From: HXMU1420-13 sp965601825
Lineage (GTDB): Bacteria; Bacteroidota; Rhodothermia; Balneolales; Balneolaceae
NCBI GenBank assembly: GCA_965601825.1
Contig: OZ271839.1
Coordinates: forward strand, 930,001-994,000
DNA: 64,000 bases
Reading direction: 5' to 3'
The notes beneath the pieces were generated by a model. That model ran no database searches, was not told the origin of the DNA, and saw nothing but the letters and a program-made list of their open reading frames with translations. Position numbers and translations under genes: made by a program. Positions 24,067 to 33,471 of this stretch are shown piece by piece. Positions within the stretch are counted from its first letter, which is position 1. Each line of letters starts with the position of its first letter.

Positions 24067-26286
24067 TTGGCAAAAGTAAATCAAAAACAACACGTTTTAT
24101 CGGCCAAAGAAGGTGGATTAGGTACTTTTGGAGGAGTATTCACGCCCTCCATTCTTACGATCCTTGGCGTAATAATGTACCTGCGTTTTGGATGGGTTGT
24201 AGGTAATGTTGGTCTGTTCGGTACCTTGGTGATTGTTACCCTTTCGACAAGTATTACTTTTTTAACAGGTCTTTCTATTGCCTCGATAGCTACTGACCAG
24301 AGAGTTAGAATCGGCGGAGCTTACTATATGATTAGTCGTTCATTGGGAATTGAATCCGGTGGAGCGATTGGTATTCCTCTTTATTTTGCTCAAGCTCTTT
24401 CTATTGCATTGTACACAGTGGGTTTTGCCGAAAGTTTGGTGCGTGTTTTCCCGGTTCTTGATGAGAAAATCATTGGTTTAGTTACCACAGTACTTGTTTC
24501 GTTGTTGGCATTAGCATCAGCAAAAGCAGCAATCAGGGCACAATATGTAATCATGTTTGGGATTGCGCTTTCTTTGTTGAGTTTAATCTTCGGTAGTCCA
24601 TTAGAAGGGGTAACCATTGATATGTGGAATACCCGAACTGCTGAACCGGAAAGTTTTTGGGTTGTTTTTGCTGTTTTCTTTCCAGCAGTAACCGGAATCA
24701 TGGCTGGTGTAAATATGTCTGGAGATTTACAGACACCTAAAAAGTCCATTCCCTCGGGGACATTTGCTGCAATTGGTGTTGGATACCTTATTTACATGGC
24801 CTTGCCATTCATTTTAGCAATGCGTGCTGATACCGAATCTCTGCTCAATGATCCATTGATAATGCGGAACATTTCATTTTGGGGTGATGCGATATTGGTT
24901 GGAGTTTGGGGAGCAACTTTATCAAGTGCTGTAGGTAGCATTTTAGGAGCTCCGCGAGTATTGCAGGCTTTGGCAAAAGATCAGATTTTGCCACCATTTT
25001 TAGGGTGGCTAGGTCGAGGTTCAGGCGAAGAAGATACTCCACGGCTAGGGACTATTTTCACAATGGTAATTGCACTCATGGCGGTTTGGTTTGGTGATTT
25101 AAATCTGATCGCACCCGTACTGACCATGTTTTTCTTAACAACTTACGGGGTATTAAATATAGCGGCAGGGACAGAACGATTCCTTGGAAGTCCATCATTT
25201 CGCCCAACCTTCAGGGTGCATTGGTTTTTCTCTCTAACAGGAGCATTAGGTTGTATTGCAGTAATGTTTTTGATTAACACGGTTGCTACTGCTATTGCAT
25301 TCGTTTTTGTTGGTTTGATTTTTACATGGCTAAAACGTCGTGAAATGAAATCGGCCTGGGGCGACATTGGACGTGGAATTTGGATGGCCGTTATTCGTGC
25401 AGGATTAATGCGCTTAAGGATAGATCAGGAACCAAAGAATTGGCGACCAAATCCATTAGTATTGGCAGGATCTCCCACGAAGCGCTGGCACTTAATTGAT
25501 TTCGCTAATACAATTACTCATGACAAAGGCCTGTTAAGTGTAGCATCACTCATACCTGAGGGTTCGATGAGTATGGATCAAAAACAAAGAATGACGGTTA
25601 ACATTCGAGAGTTTTTAAATAAACGAGGAATACAGGGTTTAGTAAAAGTAATCGCAGTTAAGGACAGGTTTCAAGGCGTTATAAACCTTGTTCAATCATT
25701 CGGATTAGGTTCACTAGAACCGAATACTATAATTCTAGGTGATAGCGAAGACCCAAAATTCAGACCTGAATTCTGCAGGATGATTTCTAAGTTTCATGAT
25801 TTTCAACGTAATGTACTTATTGTTCATAAAGGAGAAGGTGAAAAAGCTTTTCGGGATCGAAAGAGAATCGATGTTTGGTGGGGTGGATTAAAAGGAAATG
25901 GCGGCTTGATGATGATTTTGGCTTATCTCATGAATACAAGCCTTGATTGGAGAGAAGCGGAGTTACACATCAAAATGATGGTCGGAGATGAAGATGCAGT
26001 TGAACCAACACGAGAAAATATCCTTGGATTACTTGAAGAAATCCGAATACGTGCAATAGTTGATATTATTCCCGCAAAAGGTCGAGACTTTGATGAAGTT
26101 CTAAAAAAGCACTCCTCAAATGCTGATGTGGTTTTTCTTGGATTAGCTGAACCCGATGAAAACTTTGAAGCCTATTATGAGAAAGTTCAGGATCGGGTTG
26201 ATGGATTACCAACGACCATTCTAGCTCTTGCTTCACAAGAAATATCGTATGGTGAGGTTCTCATCAAAAAGGATACGATGGAGTAG
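24067..26286 (+). CDS. SLC12-like cation-chloride cotransporter family permease
   Basis: A 739-residue secondary transporter resembling bacterial homologues of Na-K-Cl / K-Cl cotransporters within the amino acid-polyamine-cation superfamily. The N-terminal core (about 15-430) has 12 predicted membrane segments. It opens with GTFGGVFTPSILTILGVIMY and contains RIGGAYYMISRSLG and PAVTGIMAGVNMSGDLQTPK, which are family signatures. The cytosolic C-terminus (about 460-739) keeps the cotransporter tail motif IDVWWGGLKGNGGLMMILAY. The start codon is TTG at 24067, since the first ATG falls inside the first membrane helix. The ion or amino-acid substrate is unproven. It is probably a single-gene unit closed by a terminator. 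Confidence 0.85.
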   Translation: MAKVNQKQHVLSAKEGGLGTFGGVFTPSILTILGVIMYLRFGWVVGNVGLFGTLVIVTLSTSITFLTGLSIASIATDQRVRIGGAYYMISRSLGIESGGAIGIPLYFAQALSIALYTVGFAESLVRVFPVLDEKIIGLVTTVLVSLLALASAKAAIRAQYVIMFGIALSLLSLIFGSPLEGVTIDMWNTRTAEPESFWVVFAVFFPAVTGIMAGVNMSGDLQTPKKSIPSGTFAAIGVGYLIYMALPFILAMRADTESLLNDPLIMRNISFWGDAILVGVWGATLSSAVGSILGAPRVLQALAKDQILPPFLGWLGRGSGEEDTPRLGTIFTMVIALMAVWFGDLNLIAPVLTMFFLTTYGVLNIAAGTERFLGSPSFRPTFRVHWFFSLTGALGCIAVMFLINTVATAIAFVFVGLIFTWLKRREMKSAWGDIGRGIWMAVIRAGLMRLRIDQEPKNWRPNPLVLAGSPTKRWHLIDFANTITHDKGLLSVASLIPEGSMSMDQKQRMTVNIREFLNKRGIQGLVKVIAVKDRFQGVINLVQSFGLGSLEPNTIILGDSEDPKFRPEFCRMISKFHDFQRNVLIVHKGEGEKAFRDRKRIDVWWGGLKGNGGLMMILAYLMNTSLDWREAELHIKMMVGDEDAVEPTRENILGLLEEIRIRAIVDIIPAKGRDFDEVLKKHSSNADVVFLGLAEPDENFEAYYEKVQDRVDGLPTTILALASQEISYGEVLIKKDTME

Positions 26287-26293
26287 AAACCAT

Positions 26294-26326
26294 AAAAGCC
26301 TTCCATTAAAGAATGGAAAGGCTTTT
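26294..26326. terminator. Bidirectional terminator
   Basis: AAAAGCCTTCCATT pairs with AATGGAAAGGCTTTT with a single bulged A. The A/T tails serve both the plus-strand transporter and the minus-strand gene that converge here. Confidence 0.8.
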
Positions 26327-26341
26327 ACAGTGAAAAAAATA

Positions 26342-26698
26342 TTATAAGTCAATACCGCCAGGTGGTAATGGTTCACAACTATCCCTTGTAGTGCCGTTAG
26401 TTAAATATATTGTTACACAAACTTCGACCTCAGGAATAGGTTGACAGTCACTCCAACCGTCAAAAACACCTTCATAGTAAGTATAGTTACCTTGTGCAAT
26501 TGCAAGCGCTAGAGTGTTAGCATAGCCCACCTGATTTCCATCTTGAGCAAGGTTGCAGCCAACCTGATAACCTAGTGCATAATAGTTAGATGGTGTTGGA
26601 CTAGGTCCAGGCATAGGACCAATTTGTGCCATTAAGTCCAACGATGTGAAAACTGTGATAACCGCAATAATTAATAGCTTTGTGTATGATTTTCTCAT
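26342..26698 (-). CDS. Small secreted protein of unknown function
   Basis: About 118 residues from the ATG at 26696-26698. An upstream start would add 13 residues before the signal peptide and is less likely. The signal peptide has a core LLIIAVITVF and ends LMAQ. The mature part has a Pro-rich start (GPMPGPSPTPSN), four cysteines (in VGCNL, SDCQP, EVCVT and DSCEP), suggesting two disulphides, and alternating Gly/Tyr/Ala stretches. No family recognised. It is monocistronic. Confidence 0.55.
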   Translation of the reverse strand: MRKSYTKLLIIAVITVFTSLDLMAQIGPMPGPSPTPSNYYALGYQVGCNLAQDGNQVGYANTLALAIAQGNYTYYEGVFDGWSDCQPIPEVEVCVTIYLTNGTTRDSCEPLPPGGIDL

Positions 26699-27071
26699 GT
26701 TTAATAAGATTAAATTATTATTTATAGCTAATTGCATTTTATAACAAACTTGTAAGTGTCAGTATAATTATAACTTGTATTAGCGCTTAAACTATGAGAA
26801 TTATTGTTAGTGATTGTTACATAAATAAAATCTATTGAATAGACATATAATTGAATGAGCTCATGTTGATTTTATAGCTACTTGTTATATAAAGTAAAAA
26901 TCCAATTCGCGATAAAACTTTAGCCTTTCCAAAAGCGTCTTTGTTTTGCGTTTACACAATTTAGCTTAAAATGGTCCTTGATCTTTTTGATGCTAAATAA
27001 ATTAACAATAATGTTATGTGTGATAATGTTATTAAAACCTAAATCCTCGGGTTAAATTAAATATTAAATCA
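26699..27071. other. A/T-rich intergenic region, divergent promoters expected
   Basis: This 373-bp gap separates a minus-strand small secreted protein from the plus-strand exporter operon, so it should hold two promoters. The DNA is strongly A/T-rich. I found no ORF, no convincing dyad and no promoter element that I would defend. Confidence 0.4.
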
Positions 27072-28328
27072 ATGAACAAAAGAATTGGAATAATAGGGGC
27101 AGTTGTTGTCGTGCTAATTGCGGGTTGGATTGTTAGTGGTACAGACAGTGCAGAAACAACTCAATTATTTGTAAATCCTGCAACAAGCGAGTTTGTTGTT
27201 GATGTAGTTACAACAGGTGAACTAAGAGCAAAAAACTCAACTGATATAAATGGACCAAGAGGAGTGATGGAATTTAGAATCAACCAAATTCGAATTCAGC
27301 GAATGGTTGATGAAGGGGTTGTCGTTCAAAAAGGTGATTTTGTAGCCGAGTTAGATCGTTCTGAAATCATGGGAAAATTACAAGATGCCCAGCTGGATAA
27401 ACAAACAGCAGAATCACAAGTACTACAGGCGCAATTAGATAGTACTCTAGAATTATCACAAGCCAGAGATAATCTTATTAATCTGCAATTTGCATTAGAA
27501 GAGCGTCAAATAGAGTTAGATCAATCGAAATTTGAATCTCCGGCTGTACAAAGAAAAGCCGAAATCGAATTAGATAAAGCAGAACGCCAGCTTGCACAAG
27601 AAACGAAGAACTATGAAACCAAAGTGAAGCAGGCAGAAGCGAAATTACAAGAGAGAGAAGCTGAACTCACTAAAAAAGAGAATGAGATTCAACGGATTAT
27701 GGAGATAATGAACCAGTTTACGGTTTATGCCCCCGATCAGGGAATGGTTATTTACAGAAAAAACTGGGATGGTTCAAAGGTTACTGAAGGATCACAAATC
27801 AGTGCTTGGAGTCCAGGGGTTGCTGAATTACCGGATTTCAGAGTTATGGAATCGGTTACGTATGTAAATGAAGTCGATATTCAAAAAATTGAAATGGGTC
27901 AGGAAGTATTTCTTGGATTAGACGCAATGCCAGATAAAGCTTTAACAGGTATAGTTACCAGTGTCGCAAATGTGGGTGAACAGCGAAAGAATTACGACTC
28001 GAAAGTTTTTGAAGTTATCATCGAGATTAACGAAAGTGATAGTTTGCTACGTCCCGCAATGACAACTAGCAATCGAATAATAATTGAAGAACATGAAGAT
28101 GTGCTGCATATCCCATTAGAGGCGGTTCATGCCATTGATTCATTAAGTTTTGTAGCGGTAAAAGACGGATCATCAAGTTTGATGCGACAGGTTGAACTGG
28201 GCCCAATGAATGATAATTCTGTGGTAATAATGCGCGGGGTTAATGGAGATGAAGAATTACTTCTATCACTACCGGACACATCCGGTATCAGAATTGAACG
28301 CCTTCCAGAATTACTTTCACAGAACTGA
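27072..28328 (+). CDS. Periplasmic adaptor (HlyD/MacA-type membrane fusion protein)
   Basis: A 418-residue adaptor linking an inner-membrane ABC permease to TolC. An N-terminal anchor helix is at residues 5-22. A beta-barrel/lipoyl portion (VVVQKGDFVAELD) is followed by a long helical hairpin (about 95-215) rich in Gln, Glu and Lys. The second lipoyl half (FTVYAPDQGMVIY) and a beta domain (VNEVDIQKIEMGQEV) follow. It is first in a three-gene exporter run and lies four bases upstream of the permease. Substrate unknown. Confidence 0.9.
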   Translation: MNKRIGIIGAVVVVLIAGWIVSGTDSAETTQLFVNPATSEFVVDVVTTGELRAKNSTDINGPRGVMEFRINQIRIQRMVDEGVVVQKGDFVAELDRSEIMGKLQDAQLDKQTAESQVLQAQLDSTLELSQARDNLINLQFALEERQIELDQSKFESPAVQRKAEIELDKAERQLAQETKNYETKVKQAEAKLQEREAELTKKENEIQRIMEIMNQFTVYAPDQGMVIYRKNWDGSKVTEGSQISAWSPGVAELPDFRVMESVTYVNEVDIQKIEMGQEVFLGLDAMPDKALTGIVTSVANVGEQRKNYDSKVFEVIIEINESDSLLRPAMTTSNRIIIEEHEDVLHIPLEAVHAIDSLSFVAVKDGSSSLMRQVELGPMNDNSVVIMRGVNGDEELLLSLPDTSGIRIERLPELLSQN

Positions 28329-28332
28329 TTAA

Positions 28333-29694
28333 GTGTTACAGAAACTACTTTATAATTTTGATATTGCTCTTGAAGCAATCTTCCTGAATAAGCTGCGTGC
28401 ACTTCTAACATCACTTGGAATTATCTTTGGGGTTGCCTCAGTAATTGCCATGTTAGCAATTGGAACAGGAGCCCAACAAGAAGTTCTCTCACAAATGGAA
28501 TTGTTGGGTACCAATAACATCATTATTCAACCTGTTTTAGAACAGATTGAAGGGGTCGTAGATGATGCTGAGTCTACTAATTCTGACAGTAGAAAGTATT
28601 CACCCGGATTGAGTCTCCATGACTTAGATAGTATTCGTGATTTTATGCCTGAGGTAGAATACATCACTCCTGAGATTATTTTCGAAACAAATTTCATGAG
28701 AAATGCACGGCTTCGAAGTGGTAAAATTGTTGGTATTAATAATGACTATTTCTTCATCAATAATTTCAATATAGCGGAAGGGAATTCATTCACTGATCAT
28801 CAGATTGAAAATGCTGCCCCAGTCTGTGTAATTGGTCATGATGTCAAAACAAAGTTTTTTCCGGGAGAAGATCCAATTGGAAAGAAGATCAAAGTTGGAA
28901 ATCTTTGGCTAACCGTGATTGGTGTATTAGAAAAGAAAGTTCTTAGTACTGAGAACATCCAAAGTTTGGGGATTCGAAATTATAACCTGGATATATTTTT
29001 ACCGGTTACAACTACATTACTCCGTTTTAAAAATCGTGCGTTGGTAACCAAAGATGATCTAGATGCATCAGGCGGATTCGGTGGCCGTGTGATTATTATA
29101 GGTGGTGATGATGATGGTGGTGAGGAAGAAGCAACAACCAATTATCACCAATTAGATAAGTTGATAGTAAGAGTAAGTGACACTCAATATAGTGTTGCTA
29201 TTGCAGAAGTTCTTTCCAGAATGCTCAAACGTCGACATAACGATGTTGTAGATTTTGAGATCATCGTACCTGAGCAACTCCTTCAGCAAGAACAAAGAAC
29301 CAGGAGAATATTTAATATTGTACTCTCTTCGATTGCTTCCATTTCTTTAATTGTTGGTGGGATCGGGATCATGAATATCATGCTAGCCTCGGTTGTTGAA
29401 CGTTATCGTGAAATTGGCGTTAGAATGGCTGTTGGAGCACAGAAAAAAGATATTGAGATTCAGTTTTTAACAGAGGCATTAGCGATAAGCATAACGGGAG
29501 GTTTACTAGGAATTCTACTAGGAATGGGCTTCGGACTTACCATTGAGGCTTTCGCAGACATCAATACAATTATAACCCCCATCTCTATAGTTATTTCTTT
29601 CGGGGTCGCACTTTTAATAGGGGTGATTTTTGGGTACTTCCCGGCAAAGAGAGCGGCACAACAAGATCCGGTACACGCTTTAAGACATGAATAA
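28333..29694 (+). CDS. MacB-like ABC transporter permease (FtsX fold) without ATPase domain
   Basis: A 453-residue permease starting at GTG. The first membrane helix (about 15-45, LTSLGIIFGVASVIAMLAIG) precedes the periplasmic MacB core domain (about 50-310). The C-terminal FtsX domain has three membrane helices (about 325-450), including SLIVGGIGIMNIMLASVVER and RYREIGVRMAVGAQ. True MacB carries an N-terminal ATPase, which is missing here, and no ATPase gene adjoins. The nucleotide-binding partner must be encoded elsewhere. The last eight bases overlap the tolC-like start (ATGAATAA), so translation is coupled. Confidence 0.9.
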   Translation: MLQKLLYNFDIALEAIFLNKLRALLTSLGIIFGVASVIAMLAIGTGAQQEVLSQMELLGTNNIIIQPVLEQIEGVVDDAESTNSDSRKYSPGLSLHDLDSIRDFMPEVEYITPEIIFETNFMRNARLRSGKIVGINNDYFFINNFNIAEGNSFTDHQIENAAPVCVIGHDVKTKFFPGEDPIGKKIKVGNLWLTVIGVLEKKVLSTENIQSLGIRNYNLDIFLPVTTTLLRFKNRALVTKDDLDASGGFGGRVIIIGGDDDGGEEEATTNYHQLDKLIVRVSDTQYSVAIAEVLSRMLKRRHNDVVDFEIIVPEQLLQQEQRTRRIFNIVLSSIASISLIVGGIGIMNIMLASVVERYREIGVRMAVGAQKKDIEIQFLTEALAISITGGLLGILLGMGFGLTIEAFADINTIITPISIVISFGVALLIGVIFGYFPAKRAAQQDPVHALRHE

Positions 29695-31159
29695 AAAACT
29701 ACTCATTTTAACTTTTAGTGCTATAGGTCTGTTCTGTTCAGCAGAAATAAAAGCACAGGCTACTGTTTACACTTTAGAAAGCAGCATTGAATATGCGAAG
29801 CAAAATAGTCCATTATCCAGAGCGGCAAGATTTGCTGTTTTATCTGCAAAATGGAGGTATAAATCTTTTAGGGCAGATTTGTATCCGAGTTTAAGTCTTA
29901 GTGGAGATGCACCAAATTATAACAAGTCAATTTTCTCGAATGTTTTGGACGATGGTACAGTCACTTTTTCTTCTAGAACTCAATCAGAGGCTTCTGCAGC
30001 TTTATCGATTAATCAAAATTTAGCTCCAACAGGTGGTAGATTATCTCTTTCTTCGGGTATTACTCGACTTGGGATATTTCAAGATGAGAATACATACTTG
30101 TGGCAAAGCACTCCATTAGTTGTATCATTGAATCAGCCAATTTTTCAATTTAATAGCTTTAAATGGCTCACCAGAACTGAACCACTGAGGTATAAAATAG
30201 CACAGAAGCAATATGTTGAAGAAATGGAAGATCTTGCGTTTACAGTTACGCAGGGATATTTCAATGTACTTCAGGCTAAAATTAATGTCGAAGTAGCTGA
30301 ATTCAACATTACTGTAAACGACTCAATATTTAATATTTCTCAAGGTCGATTCCAGGTAGGTAATATTGCAGAAAACGAGTTACTTCAAAGTGAACTTGAG
30401 TATAGAAATGCACGTGCTTCTTACACAACTGCGAATTTGAATTACCAAAGAGCGATTGAGAATTTTAAAGCCCTTCTAGGTATTGATGATGCTACCGAAA
30501 TTGATATAGAAGTCCCAGATGTAGCTCCGGAAATATCAGTAGATGTCGACCAGGCTTTGAAGCTTGCCACCGAAAATAACTCAACAAGTCTGTTATTTGA
30601 TTTGAATAGACTGCTTGCTGACCAAACTTACGATCAGGCCAGAAAAAACACCGGTTTTTCAGCGAATTTGCAAGCTAGTTTTGGTTTAAATCAGACATCA
30701 AGTGAAATTGCGGATCTCTATAATGATCCACAGAACAGGCAGTTTTTCTCCGTCGGATTTCAAATTCCATTGTTTAATTGGGGGAAGAATCTTGCTGAAA
30801 TCCGATCTGCAAGAAATGAGCAGCAAGAAACGGCAAATACTATAGCCTATCAAAAATTGCAGTTCGAATTAAGCGTAAAAAGTACAGTTCGTGAATTTAT
30901 GCAGTTACGTGATCAGGTTGAGTTAGCACAAATTTCTGATGACATTGCCACACGTCGATATGATGTTGCTAAAAATCGTTATCTGATAGGTAGAATCGAT
31001 ATAACTAATCTATTCATCGCTCAGAGCGAAAAAGATCAAGCACGTCGTGGTTATATAATTGCACTTCGAACATACTGGGAAGGCTATTATAACCTCCGTC
31101 GACTAACGCTATATAATTTCGAAAGAGATATCCCGATCGAATATGAGCAGGAGTTTTAG
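29687..31159 (+). CDS. TolC-family outer membrane efflux protein
   Basis: A 490-residue outer-membrane channel with a signal peptide (residues 1-24, ending AEIKAQ). Two repeats of the outer-membrane-efflux domain each comprise a long helical hairpin. Typical pieces are FTVTQGYFNVLQAKINVEVAEFN, GNIAENELLQSELEYRNARASY, and in the second half RRYDVAKNRYLIGRIDITNL. It completes the tripartite exporter with the two preceding genes. The stop codon overlaps by four bases with that of the convergent hydrolase gene, leaving no intergenic terminator. Confidence 0.9.
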   Translation: MNKKLLILTFSAIGLFCSAEIKAQATVYTLESSIEYAKQNSPLSRAARFAVLSAKWRYKSFRADLYPSLSLSGDAPNYNKSIFSNVLDDGTVTFSSRTQSEASAALSINQNLAPTGGRLSLSSGITRLGIFQDENTYLWQSTPLVVSLNQPIFQFNSFKWLTRTEPLRYKIAQKQYVEEMEDLAFTVTQGYFNVLQAKINVEVAEFNITVNDSIFNISQGRFQVGNIAENELLQSELEYRNARASYTTANLNYQRAIENFKALLGIDDATEIDIEVPDVAPEISVDVDQALKLATENNSTSLLFDLNRLLADQTYDQARKNTGFSANLQASFGLNQTSSEIADLYNDPQNRQFFSVGFQIPLFNWGKNLAEIRSARNEQQETANTIAYQKLQFELSVKSTVREFMQLRDQVELAQISDDIATRRYDVAKNRYLIGRIDITNLFIAQSEKDQARRGYIIALRTYWEGYYNLRRLTLYNFERDIPIEYEQEF

Positions 31160-32076
31160 TTTTCTAAAAACTCTGAAACGTTTGATTTAAAAGCTTCTGG
31201 CTTTTCAATAAAAGGAAAATGACCTGCGTCTTCTAAAATGATAAGCTTTGACCCTTCGATTGTCTCAGCTAATGGCAGCCCAGCTATTTCAGCCAAAGGA
31301 TCATAGTCTCCATATAGAATTAGAGTTGGTGCTGAAATTCTCGATAAACTAGAATGGAAATCGTAATTAGTAATACCAGGGCCTAGCAATTGAAGTAATT
31401 CACTACTTCGAAAATAATTTCCAGATAAATTTAGGCGCAAGCTATCCACTAATGTAGGATTTGAAAATTGATGTTTAAATCCAATTTTCATTAAAGATTC
31501 AATAGATTTAGGGTTGCGATTTCGGAACTCATTACTAGAGAATATTTCCATTCGACTCATATTATCTTCTTGAGTGAAACGCTCGGCTAAAACTTGATTT
31601 GATTGATCGTTTAACTCGGTACTAGCACCAATTGAGCTGATCAATAACAAATTCCCAACTTTATCTGGATATTTTGTCGCATAGTTCATTGCGATTAAAC
31701 CACCAAATGAATGCGCCAAAAGGTTAAGGTTTTCAATTCCGTATGCTTTTCTTATTCCCTCAATGTCTTCGACAAACTGATCAAAATTTACTGAGCTAGT
31801 ATCTACATCCATTGAAGATTGCCCTGACGCTCTTTGATCATAAAATATCAGCAAATAATCTTCCGCGAGATTTTTTAGGTGTGGCAAGAAGTAATCATGA
31901 CTTAAGCCAGGCCCACCATGTACGATCAATATGGGTTCACCAGTCCCCATAGTTTTGACAAATAATTGGGTTCCATTTACAGACTGTAAGCCACTTTCGA
32001 TAGTACTATCTACATCTTGTGTAACACAAGAAATAGATAGTATGCCTATCAGAATCAGGATAAAGGAAGCTTTCAT
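31156..32076 (-). CDS. Lipoprotein alpha/beta hydrolase, proline-iminopeptidase-like (S33)
   Basis: A 306-residue alpha/beta hydrolase tethered by an N-terminal lipobox (LSIS-Cys17). The oxyanion motif HGGPG is at 53-57. The nucleophile elbow AHSFGG holds Ser123. The acid is Asp259 in YGDYDPLAE and the base is His286 in DAGHFPF. Motif spacing matches proline iminopeptidases and related epoxide or lactone hydrolases. Being exported and encoded after an M20 dipeptidase, a peptide-scavenging role is likely, but the substrate is inferred. It is last in the minus-strand Bat/peptidase run, nine bases after the dipeptidase. Confidence 0.82.
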   Translation of the reverse strand: MKASFILILIGILSISCVTQDVDSTIESGLQSVNGTQLFVKTMGTGEPILIVHGGPGLSHDYFLPHLKNLAEDYLLIFYDQRASGQSSMDVDTSSVNFDQFVEDIEGIRKAYGIENLNLLAHSFGGLIAMNYATKYPDKVGNLLLISSIGASTELNDQSNQVLAERFTQEDNMSRMEIFSSNEFRNRNPKSIESLMKIGFKHQFSNPTLVDSLRLNLSGNYFRSSELLQLLGPGITNYDFHSSLSRISAPTLILYGDYDPLAEIAGLPLAETIEGSKLIILEDAGHFPFIEKPEAFKSNVSEFLEN

Positions 32077-32085
32077 TTGGATAAG

Positions 32086-33471
32086 TTACCCAACAAAATC
32101 AGGGAGTAACTCAAAAAATCTTGCCGATGTTTTTATACCACGATGGAAATCCTGAATAGAAAACTTCTCGTTTGGTGAATGGATTGCATCACTAGTCAAT
32201 CCAAAACCCATCAGAATGGACTCTACACCAAGAACTCGTTTGAAATCAGCTACAATTGGAATAGATCCGCCTTCACGTGAGAAAAGCACATCTTTTTCGA
32301 ATACATCTTCAAAAGCTTTTGCCGCAGCTTTTAATCCGTAAAAATCCAGATTTGTTATAGATGCATATCCACCATGATGTTCGGTAACTTTCACTTTAAC
32401 GGTATCAGGAGCGATGGAATTGAAGTAATCAGTAAAGAGTTTGGCTATTTCTTTTGGTTCTTGATCCGGGACTAAACGCATACTGATTTTTGCATTCGCT
32501 TTAGAAGGTAAAACCGTTTTCGCTCCTTCCCCGGTATATCCACCCCAGATTCCATTAACATCGAGCGTTGGTCTTGCTGAGGCGCGTTCTAACGTCGTGT
32601 AACCTTTTTCACCATGAACAGCATCAATATCGAGTGATTCTTTATATGCTACTTCATTAAAAGGGAGTGCTGCGGATGCAGCTCGATCTGCACCGGTTAG
32701 ATCAATTACTTTATCATAAAATCCGGGTATTTGAATTATCCCATTTTCATCTTTCATTTTTGCGATCATCTCGCAAAGAACATTCAATGGATTTTCAACA
32801 GCACCGCCATAAACTCCTGAGTGCAGATCACGATTAGGACCAACTACTTCAACTTCCATGTAGGCAAGTCCACGAAGGCCATAAGTTATAGAAGGCTGAT
32901 CTTTTCCAAACATGGCAGTATCGGAAATTAAAACCATGTCAGTTTTTAGCATTTCTTTATGCGCTTCGATGAAAGGAACGAGATTAGGGGAGCCGATTTC
33001 TTCTTCCCCTTCCAAAATGATTTTCACGTTAACCGGAATATCTTCACCGGATTTCACGTATGATTCGAGCGCTTTTACATGAGTAAAAGCCTGGCCTTTA
33101 TCATCGCTAGCACCACGAGCATAGATATTTCCATCCTTCACAGTTGGTTCAAACGCCGGTGTATCCCATAAATCATCCGGGTCTGAAGGCTGCACATCAT
33201 AATGCCCATAAATCAATACAGTTGGTTTATCATCATGTGGACAATGCTCACCATAAACGATCGGATTACCCGGTGTTTCAAATAATTCTACTCGATCTAG
33301 GTTTAAGGATTTTAGCTGATTTAGAAGGAAATTCGCAGCTTTTTGAACTTCTCCCTTTTTAGATGAATCTGTACTCACACTTGGGATTCTTAATAACTCA
33401 AAAAGTTCGTCTAAAAACTTTTGTTGGTTTGCGTCTATATAGGCTTGCGAATTACTCATTGTGTACTCCAT
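32086..33471 (-). CDS. M20-family dipeptidase
   Basis: A 461-residue zinc metallopeptidase of the M20 carnosinase/PepV-like group. Metal ligands lie in GHYDVQPSDPDD (His90, Asp92) and GASDDKGQ (Asp123). The catalytic-base region is ILEGEEEIGS (Glu156-158). A dimerisation lid (about 200-330) contains DLHSGVYGGAVENP. The C-terminal REGGSIP and MGFGL segments also fit. It probably hydrolyses cytoplasmic dipeptides. The ATG directly abuts the stop of batE; a second ATG four codons later is possible. It is co-transcribed with the bat genes and the downstream hydrolase. Confidence 0.92.
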   Translation of the reverse strand: MEYTMSNSQAYIDANQQKFLDELFELLRIPSVSTDSSKKGEVQKAANFLLNQLKSLNLDRVELFETPGNPIVYGEHCPHDDKPTVLIYGHYDVQPSDPDDLWDTPAFEPTVKDGNIYARGASDDKGQAFTHVKALESYVKSGEDIPVNVKIILEGEEEIGSPNLVPFIEAHKEMLKTDMVLISDTAMFGKDQPSITYGLRGLAYMEVEVVGPNRDLHSGVYGGAVENPLNVLCEMIAKMKDENGIIQIPGFYDKVIDLTGADRAASAALPFNEVAYKESLDIDAVHGEKGYTTLERASARPTLDVNGIWGGYTGEGAKTVLPSKANAKISMRLVPDQEPKEIAKLFTDYFNSIAPDTVKVKVTEHHGGYASITNLDFYGLKAAAKAFEDVFEKDVLFSREGGSIPIVADFKRVLGVESILMGFGLTSDAIHSPNEKFSIQDFHRGIKTSARFFELLPDFVG

